12,637 nucleotides of DNA from Cephalothrix spiralis (lineage: Eukaryota > Nemertea > Palaeonemertea > Archinemertea > Cephalotrichidae): the NCBI GenBank assembly GCA_032353305.1, contig JAUCNG010249966.1, positions 1-12,637 on the forward strand. The letters run 5' to 3'. Under the pieces are notes generated by a model. The model was not told the origin of the DNA and did not search any database. It saw only the letters and a program-made list of their open reading frames with translations. Below, piece after piece: positions 5,775 to 12,637 of this stretch; within the stretch, counting starts at the first letter, position 1, and every line of letters starts with the position of its first letter. The position numbers were made by a program, and so were the translations under genes.

Positions 5775-7847
5775 CTACAAAAACAAGATGAGTGAATCAT
5801 TTTGTAAACATTTTACGGAATTTCAGTGTCTTTTAACTATTTCATCGATTTTCGGAATGACTGCCTTTTTCTTCTTCATAGCAATAACAAAAAGCCGTTG
5901 GCAGCGAAGAAGGAAATTGTGGCGGGAAATATTTTTGTATATTGGGGTCATACATTGTATTTCTATCTGTTGATAAAAAATTAACATCCAGAGGCGAAAA
6001 TGTGGAGGGGGCACATTAAGACAATAGAACATAAATTGCACCTTTTGTTTTAAGGACCGTTCCATAGATACATCAAATGATATACTAGATTTATCAGAGC
6101 AGCATTGAGCCTATTTACGCCGAAAACACTTTAACCACCTATGTATTTACTCCAAAATCAAATATTTATCACCACAAAATAACTAATACGCAACGTTCAC
6201 GTGATAATGACTATTTGCATCATAATACGGATATTATCATTCAGTTAAAGACCGTATTTTATCTACATTGCCGTATTGAATCGGTCTAAAGGACGTATAG
6301 TTTAAAGGTCTACTTACCATTCAGCTCTTGCTGTTGCGGGGTCGATGCTTCTGAAGAAAAAAAGCTTTACAACTTAAAATCTATAAATTTTGAAGGTACT
6401 ATCCTCGTGGTCATATATATCGAGGTTGTGAGACCATTAAATTTGTCTACGGGCTATACTAGTTCATAGTGGGACACGTTATCCAACGGACCCCGATAAC
6501 CCCCCCCCCATCTTAGATACATATACATAAATAATGGGATAAATGAGGGGGGTAACGGGGGGGTCCATTTAAGAATTCACGAGCCTAAAAAATGGACCTT
6601 CACGGAGCACGGACGGAATACTTAAAATCGAACTTATTCAAGAAATGAGAGAAAACACATTACAAAAAACTAAAAAAGTTAAAATCACGGAGCACGTAGT
6701 ACCAAATTTGCTTTCACGTTGCACGCCAGAGGGGTACTTTCACGTTTTCACGTTCAAAACACATTCAAAACTTAAAAGTTTGTAATGTAAAGCCTATAAA
6801 CTGAATAAACATTTCGAGTGCCGACAATTTTAGACTTAAAATCATTAATCAAAGTAATTAATCACGAATGACACACCCGAGTTATTACATGTCACGTACA
6901 CCCTGCATCCCGAATCAGGATAGTAAGAATACACACACAAAATACGACGTACCTTGAATTACGATTGTACTTGGTATTTCAGTAATTTTTGTAGATAGAA
7001 GTCTGGCACTTGTTAGCATTTCTTTGAACCTTTCGAAATACACAATTAATTCAGTTGCACTCGGCCTATATATTGGATCAACTTGCCAACATTTTTTTAC
7101 GATATTCCTTATTGGTTGAGGACAGTAATCTGGTATGTTTGGTCTCCAGCCTGTAAAGATTTTCTGTGCAAAAGATAACTGGTTAAATCCTTTGACAGTA
7201 CTTTCACAAGTCAGCAATTCCAAAAAAATGAATGACAGGGACCATATGTCTGATTTTGAGGTTCTGATGAATTCTGAGTCAAGAACATTTAATTCTGGAG
7301 CAGTAGTTGCCAAAGCTCCTCCAGAGCTCATCGAAGGCGTATCTCTTCTCAAAAAGTCAAAATCACTCAATTTAGCTCTACCATTTTTATCAATTAAAAT
7401 ATTATCCCATTTCAGATCCCTGTGAACACATTCCTTGTAGTGCAGGAATTCAACCGCACTAAGTATATCGTTAACCCATCTCAAGTATGTTTCAGACGTA
7501 AGCACGGTATGGAGATTGTTTTCTAAATGTTTACCGTGTGCCCTCTCCATTATTATATATGCTATATCATCTTCGAAGTAAAGGCCATACAATTGAATGA
7601 TATTTTCATGCGTTAATTCAGTCCAGGCGTTACAAACTTCTTCAATGTGTTTTCTGCTAGTTTGCTTCGTTTTATATTCATCCAGATCAATTTGCTTCAA
7701 AGCTGCGTCTTTGTTATCCCATGTACATTCATAAACCGTCCCAAAATAGCCTCTTCCCAACTTTTTATTTTTTGTCTTTACTCTTTGTTTGAAGGTCGTC
7801 TTTGTCAGTAATGGTAAAGAATTGTGAGTTTTGCAAGCCGTTAGTTT
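4987..7847 (-). CDS. Protein kinase fused to tetratricopeptide repeats (kinase-TPR protein), 3' part of gene
   Basis: Three minus-strand exons (7847-6953, 6350-6318, 5774-4987) splice in frame to 571 residues plus stop. Kinase, residues about 30-270: glycine loop GRGYFGTVY (31-39), ATP lysine in AALK (51), alpha-C acidic pair (69-70), catalytic loop HRDLKWDN (142-149), DFD instead of DFG (162-164), APE (183-185), and DIWSL, whose Asp is 200. The K, D and N needed for catalysis are present. A Gln-rich linker is followed by five TPRs of exactly 44 residues (330-373, 374-417, 418-461, 462-505, 506-549) of the kinesin-light-chain/TTC28-like type. TPRs bind partner proteins, so a signalling kinase with a scaffold tail is the natural reading; it looks closest to the tyrosine-kinase-like or MAP3K-like serine/threonine kinases. 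The start exon is missing: the first visible exon opens after an acceptor with no Met before the glycine loop. Substrate and pathway are unknown. Confidence 0.85.
5775..6317 (-). other. Intron 2 of the visible kinase-TPR gene
   Basis: A 543-nt AT-rich intron from a gtaagt donor to a tttttgtag acceptor. It contains only shadow ORFs and no recognised repeat or RNA. Confidence 0.65.
6318..6350 (-). CDS. 33-nt linker microexon
   Basis: Flanked by ttttcttcag (acceptor) and gtaagt (donor), phase 1 on both sides. It adds 11 residues, EASTPQQQELN, between kinase and TPRs. Because it is a multiple of three with matching phases, skipping it would keep the frame; use of the exon is inferred from splice sites alone. 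Confidence 0.7.
6489..6567. repeat. C-run/G-run imperfect inverted repeat
   Basis: The left arm GGACCCCGATAAC followed by ten C (6489-6509) pairs imperfectly with the right arm, six G, TAAC, seven G, TCC (6547-6565), around a loop of nearly 40 bases. The DNA or the intronic RNA could fold into a GC-rich hairpin. It may be the core of a small palindromic element. Confidence 0.55.
6599..6745 (+). repeat. Decayed TCACG-containing short repeats, block 1
   Basis: TTCACGGAGCACGG (near 6599), ATCACGGAGCACGT (near 6684), TTCACGTTGCACGC (near 6713) and TTTCACGTTTTCACGTTC (near 6728-6746) share a TCACG(G/T)-GCACG core at irregular spacing. It looks like a degenerate dispersed or tandem repeat. It lies inside the kinase-gene intron. 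Confidence 0.45.
6953..7847 (-). CDS. Kinase domain exon
   Basis: An 895-nt exon. The acceptor cttttctggtcactttcag ends at 7848 and the donor gtacgt starts at 6952, leaving phase 1. The first 29 residues (KLTACKTHNSLPLL and a basic Lys-rich run) precede the glycine loop, and the whole kinase core is on this one exon. The reading frame also continues past the donor for about 12 codons to a stop at 6915, which would give a kinase-only form if the intron were kept. Confidence 0.85.
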
Positions 7848-8142
7848 CTGAAAGTGACCAGAAAAGAAGTTAAATTATTCGAGTGCGCCGTCAAAAGATG
7901 TATTTTAAGCATACAGTTGCTGAATCCAATTTCAAATTTAGAATACGGTTGATCCCATTCGATAAGAAAAATTGTATATTTTGCCTGCCAAATTCCTACC
8001 ATACTTAATTAAGTACATATCTTGTACTTCAAAGCATAATTATGCAGAAATATCTATTATTGTGCATGGAATTTTGCATAATTTTATGCAGGTTTTCATT
8101 TTTGGCATACGACTTATATGTTAAATTCCAAAATGTTGGAAA
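7848..8142. other. Region upstream of the visible kinase exon; nothing assigned
   Basis: On the minus strand this begins with the kinase exon acceptor and is presumably intron. It contains AT-rich palindromes such as GCATAATTATGC (about 8034-8045). No upstream exon with a start codon was identified here or further right. Confidence 0.4.
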
Positions 8143-8215
8143 GACCATAATGTTGAACGACCATATATTGTTGAAAGACCGTGATGTTGCATGACTATAA
8201 TGATAAACGACTAAT
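8131..8215 (+). repeat. 16-18-bp minisatellite, unit GACCATAATGTTGAAC
   Basis: From 8143, units read GACCATAATGTTGAAC, GACCATATATTGTTGAAA, GACCGTGATGTTGCAT and GACTATAATGATAAAC, then GACTA, with a partial unit (AATGTTGGAAA) before. Decay increases to the right. Confidence 0.75.
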
Positions 8216-8732
8216 CGTCTTCACGGAAACATAACGTAATGAAAAATAAAATTTTCTGCTCGCGCCTTTGGCGCTCGAATACGAATTGCTATTTCATTAC
8301 ATTATTCGGTACACAGTTTATAATCAGCCAAACAAAAAATTGATATATATGTAAAAGGCAAGATAGCGAGGTTGCATTTTCATTTATTCGTAACCAACTT
8401 TCATGCATGTGCATTGTCCTACATTGAAGAAAAAATCTCTTCGCTTCGCTGGCCTAGGAGGGGGTCTTTCCGAATCACAGAATTGAATATCACGTGCAAA
8501 AATTGGCCATCACGCTAAAATAGATTTTAACATGATTTTCACGACAAAAATTAATCGGGTGTCAGATTTTAAGCAAATCTTTTCGGATGACATTGCATGG
8601 ATTTCATTGACCTCAGGATCAATTTCAATCGGTAAAAAACCTGTTTACTTTTTGCGCGCTTCTTTAATGAAGTACGAGCCGAGCGTAGCATATTCATATT
8701 TTTATGAATAATTGAAAATTCTCACCTTATAC
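8216..8732. other. Repeat-rich spacer with small hairpin and TCACG motifs
   Basis: Contains the hairpin GCGCC-TTT-GGCGC at 8262-8274 within CTCGCGCCTTTGGCGCTCG, CTTCGCTTCGCTGGCC near 8437-8454 (related to the GCGAAGCGAG repeats near the window end, opposite strand), and TCACG motifs at about 8490, 8510 and 8538. No gene is seen. Confidence 0.45.
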
Positions 8733-9157
8733 CCAACTCTTTGCTGCCAGCGACTCGTATATGTGTCAGCGAAAAAAGTCACTATAGACACGATTTAGTT
8801 GTTTGCATTTTTGAGGGTGGGTCATTTTTTTTAATGGATTTTTGAAATATATTTTGTTCTTCGACATTGCGGCATCATTTACTAGATTAAAAAAAGAATT
8901 CTGGTAGCAATTATCAACCCATATGTTCATCGAGGGACAACATAAATTTGACCTCGACCATCGGGAAACCTGCACTTGGCCAAAACATTTCAAAATTTCG
9001 CTGTTTTTGACGAATTTCTATTTTCACTCCCTTGCCTTAGTTGATGCCTTGCGTTGCGTGGAATGTTTTGTCACGTACTCAAGATCTGTTTTAAAATATT
9101 TGGTCCTAAGATTTTCAATAATTACACTCTCGTCCTTTTTGATTTTAGCAAAACTTT
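8733..9157. mobile_element. piggyBac-like MITE, copy 2, decayed
   Basis: Same family and orientation as 4261-4794. The left end CAACTCTTTGCTGCCAGCGA has lost the TTAA. Shared interior blocks in the same order include GATTTAGT-TTTGCATTTT, GACCTCGACCAT, CACTTGGCCAAAAC, ATTTCGCTGTTT, TTTTCACTCCCTTGCCTT, GGTCCTAAGATTTTC and TTACACTCTCGT. The right inverted end is missing. This copy has about 19 extra bases after the left end, between two CAGCGA motifs. Confidence 0.7.
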
Positions 9158-9196
9158 AGAATGATGCCTTTATAATTGAATGAACAATATTGATAA

Positions 9197-9272
9197 TTCA
9201 CGTTAGCTGATTATTTGATCTCACGTTAGCGGTCGATCACGTTAGCCGTTAAAATTCCAAATCACGTTTCAG
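9197..9272 (+). repeat. TCACGTTAGC short repeats, block 2
   Basis: TTCACGTTAGC, CTCACGTTAGC, ATCACGTTAGC and ATCACGTTTC occur at about 20-25-base spacing. They sit just right of the decayed piggyBac-like copy; similar TCACG motifs occur just left of it (8488-8545). Confidence 0.5.
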
Positions 9273-10382
9273 GGATTTCAAAATGGTCAAATCGCGAAAA
9301 ATGCTATTCCCAAAATATCCCCTCATAAAGAATGATATTTTAAGGAGTGTGATAGAAATAAACAGGTCAATACTGATTGAAATTGAACCTGTGGTCAAGA
9401 AATACATGCATTTTCATCCAAAATGATTAGCTTAAAGATAATCGTGATTTCGATTATTTTTTATCGTGAAAATAGTTTTCTTATTCGCAGTGATGTAAAT
9501 ATTGATAATTGGTAATGTTGACTAGCTCTTTGTTGATGTAAGCAAATTTTGGCGGCCATTTTGAAATTTTGCAATGCAATTTTTATTTTTAAAGTTTGTT
9601 ACAATTTAAACGTAATCAACCATAAGGTCTAAAATCATGCTATGTAGTATTCTATAAAAGAACAACGTTACGACATATTTCTTTGATGGGTACTAAGGCA
9701 GCCATCTTGAAAAAAAGTGTCAAGGATTAAATTGTAAAAAAGACACAAATATTTGAAATTGTTATTTTGGAATCAAAGTGATGAGTTTAATGTGCGTCTT
9801 TATACATGTTATATAGCATGAATATATAAAATAATTATTGGGTCATAACTCATAAGAGGTCATTTAGTGACGTCATATGCCTATATTTTTTATTGTCAGG
9901 ACATTCCAAGTTAAATATGTCTTTTTTCTGGTCAAAGGTTTCTTAACCCTTTTGTGTCCAGTTATACTATAAGAAACAACATATATTAAAGAAATCATTA
10001 AAAACTCACCCCACTTTTTTGAAAATGTCCATACGGCCAGATATTATATTAATTGCGTATATACAACTGAAAGCATTTTAATGGATATCATTGCATATTC
10101 CTATCCAATTAGTGAAACAAGATACTTTATTGGTAAGAAAAAAAGTTTAGCCATGGAATTTTCAAAATGGCGGCCAAAATTCAAAATAATGGCCGAACAT
10201 TTGAGTCATTAAAAAATTGTCATATCCTATCGAGTTTGGTATCCTTTTCGGGTAATTTCATGTCGTAGGTTGTATAAAAGGGGTTATTATGCTATTCCGG
10301 TCATTTCATTCAAGATGGCCACCATTTTGATTTCAAAATTTTCTTTCCAAAATAACCCAATAATCCAAAGTTATATGACTTA
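9273..10382. other. Spacer with inverted GGCGGCCATTTTGAAA motifs
   Basis: TTTTGGCGGCCATTTTGAAA near 9547-9566 reappears inverted near 10159-10179 as TTTCAAAATGGCGGCCAAAA. Shorter relatives (GCCATCTTGAA near 9700, CAAGATGGCC near 10312, CAAGATGGCG near 11785) are scattered around. This looks like the edge or flank of a large old repeat that includes the satellite. No coding sequence is seen. Confidence 0.4.
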
Positions 10383-11790
10383 GTTGACCCCTTAAACCAT
10401 CAAAATCGTAAAAGAAAGTTGTCAGATGTCAATGGTCATACTCTCATCTCTTCGCAAAATGAGTTTTAAGAATAGTCACTTATTTGGCTGCAGATGGCTG
10501 GTGCTTCTGGAAGTCATCAAAACCGAAAATTGCCTCCAAAATACGCAAAATTCCCAATTAACGTGACCTTGTTGACTCCTTAAATCATCGAAAGCGAAAA
10601 AATGTTTGTTCATTTGTCAACGGTCATACCCTCGTCTATTAACAAAACGAGTTTCAAAAAAAGGCACTAATGTGGCAGGTACTTCCGGTTTGCCTCAAAA
10701 TTAGTTCGTTTCTTCCAAAATAGGCAAAATTCCCAATTTTCGTGACCTTGTTGACCCCTTAAAGTCAAACTTTTTGGCCAGAGGTCAAAGGTCATACCCT
10801 GACCTTTTTGCAAATATGAACTTCATGATGAGTCACTTATTTTGCCGGTTATTCCGGGTTGCTCCAAAATGTTACTTTTTGCTATCGCAAGAATTTTGCA
10901 AAATTCCCAACTTGCGTGACCTTTTTGACCCCTTAAACCGCGGAAAGCGTAAAAATGTTTGGTCAGAGGTGAAATGTCATACCCTCAACTCTTGCCAATA
11001 TGAGTGTGAAGAATAATCACTAATGTTGCAAGTACTTCCGGTAGGCCCCAAAAACGGAATTTTTGCTTCAAAAATACCTACGATAAATTTCTATCTTGCG
11101 TGACCTTGTTGACCCCTTAAAATATCGTCGAATGTGCAAAACTTTTTGATCAGAGATCAAAATTCTTCTTTATAAAATGAATTACAAGAACAGTCATTAA
11201 TGTGGCGGTTACCTCCGGTGTGCCCCAAAATGAATATTTTTCTTCCAAAATACCCAAAATTCCCAATTAGCGTGACCTTATTGACCCCTTAAACCATCGA
11301 AAGCAAAAAAATGTTAGTCAAGCCGTAATCTGTTTACAAAATGAGTTTCACATTTTTAACTAATGTGGCGGGTTCTTCCGGTTTGCTCCAAAATTAGTTA
11401 TTTTCTTTCAAAATACGCAAAACTCTAAACTTGCGTGACCTTGTTGACCCTCTTTAGCCTTCTACAGCCTAAAAACTTTTGTTCAGAGGTTAAAGGTCAT
11501 ACCCTCACCACTTTCAAAAATTAGTTGTTAGAACATTTACTTATATGGAGGGTACTTCCGGGGGGTCAAAAAATGGAAAATTTTGCTTAAAAATACGCAA
11601 AATAAGAAACTTGAGTGACCTAGAAGACCCCTTATACGGTCGAAAGCGTCACAAAATTTTGTCAGAAGTTTAAGATCATATCCTCATCTTTTTCCAAAAT
11701 GAGTTTCAAGAGCATTCAATGTGGCGGGTACTTCCGGTGGGCACCAAAATTTCAATTTTTTCTTCAAAATACGAAAACTTATTCAAGATG
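10383..11790 (+). repeat. Satellite array of about eight degenerate units, period about 177 bp
   Basis: The conserved block GTGACCTTGTTGACCCCTTA recurs with its GTTGACC core at about 10383, 10571, 10750, 10924, 11108, 11280, 11443 and 11623, spacings 163-188. Each unit also carries GGTCAAAGGTCATACCCTC-like, AAAATGAGTTTCAAGAA-like, GTGGCGGGTACTTCCGGT-like and TTCCAAAATACGCAAAATTC-like segments in that order. The array fades out near 11790. Small ORFs crossing it are not genes. Confidence 0.88.
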
Positions 11791-11870
11791 GCGGGAAAAA
11801 AGTTTTTACATTTTCTCTAACACGAAAAAAAACGCATAATGACATAACAAATCCCACTACATGTCAAAAA

Positions 11871-11980
11871 TGTCGATTTTAAGGTGGTTTGCCAATGTTC
11901 TGTCGACTGTCAAATTAAATCTGTCGAATTATAAATTGAGTTCTGTCGAATGTCGATTGTCAATATTTTACTGTCAATTG
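11871..11980 (+). repeat. Degenerate CTGTCGAATGTCGA repeats
   Basis: TGTCGATTTT, CTGTCGACTGTCAA, CTGTCGAATT, CTGTCGAATGTCGATTGTCAA and CTGTCAATTG occur at about 22-28-base spacing. It looks like a short decayed tandem repeat. Confidence 0.5.
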
Positions 11981-12246
11981 TGATTTTTGATTATTTTATA
12001 TACGTCTTCAGATCATCGATTAAATTAAAAATTTGGCACGGAGGCGCTTATGTCGAGCGATGTTGTGCAAGTTTGAACTGAACTGGCTTTTGTAGGGGAT
12101 CCGGGGCAAGCAGTTTTTTAAATTGACGCTCTAAGAACGTATAGAAGGATATTTAACGGAGGAAATGAGTAAAAAAAGGAGTAAATATATTAATATCAAC
12201 TGAATACAAACAACGTTAATTCACGTACTCGTAGTTAACATGCAGA
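11981..12246. other. Spacer, nothing recognised
   Basis: AT-rich sequence without a credible ORF, splice-bounded exon or repeat. Confidence 0.4.
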
Positions 12247-12637
12247 GTGAAGCGAGACGAGAATTTTTTAGAAAATTTAGGATTATAATGACGATTTTTG
12301 GGCACTGACATTGAGAAATTTAATGTCGCTAACAACACAATAAGATTAATAGGATATATTTAACATGTATTTATATCGACCCAATTATAGGATAAATTTC
12401 AACGCGGCAAAAAATCTATTTTTTCCGCGCCGTCTTTCACAAAAGATAATTTACCTTTTGAGGCGAAGCGAGGCAAGAAAATTTTGAAAATCAAGGACCA
12501 TAATTGCAATTTTAAGGCACTTTGCGCACTGAATACGATTTATATTGATTGGCCTTATTATAGGGCCTACATGTATATATGACCAAGGACAAACTTCAAT
12601 AAGTGAAAACACTGTTATTTTTTGTGACTATATATAA
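12247..12637 (+). repeat. Two tandem copies of a roughly 215-bp repeat beginning (T/G)GAAGCGAG
   Basis: Unit 1 starts GTGAAGCGAGACGAGAA at 12247 and unit 2 starts GGCGAAGCGAGGCAAGAA at 12462. Both continue with an A/T-rich run, an AATGACGATTTT / AATTGCAATTTT segment, GGCACT, then TATATTGA-like, CATGTATATAT-like and AAATTTCAA / AAACTTCAA segments in the same order. The second unit reaches the window end. No coding is present. Confidence 0.6.

Larger units (their letters stand above)
6351..6952 (-). other. Intron 1 of the visible kinase-TPR gene
   Basis: A 602-nt intron from a gtacgt donor to an ttttcttcag acceptor. It holds the C-run/G-run inverted repeat (6489-6567) and a TCACG-rich block (6599-6745), described separately. 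Confidence 0.65.

Noticed and set aside
5767-6065. Small ORFs on both strands between the TPR exon and the linker exon
   Set aside because: They lie within a well-bounded intron, have no domain-like pattern, and overlap each other.
8720-8735. Donor-like ataag/gtgagaat on the minus strand as the end of an upstream kinase exon
   Set aside because: The sequence upstream on that strand is the decayed piggyBac-like MITE, with no kinase-like N-terminal coding.
8766-8993. Minus-strand ORF in the second piggyBac-like copy
   Set aside because: It is a shadow of the repeat and starts or stops at different places from its relative in copy 1.
10774-11016. 80-residue plus-strand ORF
   Set aside because: It runs across the satellite array and is not preserved in neighbouring units.

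Overview
This window looks like nuclear DNA of an invertebrate animal. The coding pieces are split by GT-AG introns, a secreted fibronectin type II module is bounded by phase-1 introns, introns and spacers are AT-rich, and the intergenic space is full of decayed DNA transposons, MITEs and tandem repeats. The repeat style (GCGAAGCGAG motifs, TTAA-bounded MITEs, GGCGGCCATTTTGAA motifs) recalls marine or freshwater invertebrates such as molluscs, but the species cannot be fixed from sequence alone. I see no bacterial, phage or CRISPR features.

Layout. (1) Bases 1-1770, minus strand: the 5' part of a small secreted protein gene, with a signal-peptide exon (1302-1353) and an FN2-module exon (390-629). 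Its 3' end lies in the first 389 bases or beyond the window. Its first coding intron holds a 201-bp MITE-like palindromic element. (2) Bases 1770-2490: AT-rich DNA with nothing recognised. (3) Bases 2490-3921: an internally deleted PIF/Harbinger transposon. Long degenerate inverted repeats enclose the N-terminal half of a Harbinger transposase (plus strand, frameshifted) and the N-terminal part of its partner Myb/SANT-like protein (minus strand). The two are fused tail to tail where their C-terminal halves should be. A second, 257-bp Harbinger-type MITE with TAA target duplications sits inside it. (4) 4033-4227: a 16-bp minisatellite. (5) 4261-4794: a TTAA-bounded, piggyBac-like MITE; a diverged second copy lies at 8733-9157.

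(6) Bases 4987-7847, minus strand: the main gene of the window. Three 3'-terminal coding exons encode at least 571 residues: a protein kinase domain followed by five tetratricopeptide repeats of exactly 44 residues. The first exon(s) are not visible. The kinase has the ATP lysine and HRDLKWDN catalytic loop but DFD in place of DFG. (7) Bases 7850-12637: no gene found. This part holds a decayed 16-18-bp minisatellite, blocks rich in TCACG, the second piggyBac-like MITE, an eight-unit satellite of about 177 bp (10383-11790) whose units carry nuclear-receptor-like half-sites, and two tandem copies of a roughly 215-bp repeat at the end.

The two host genes show no functional link. The strongest observations are the Harbinger deletion derivative and the kinase-TPR fusion with its altered DFG motif.
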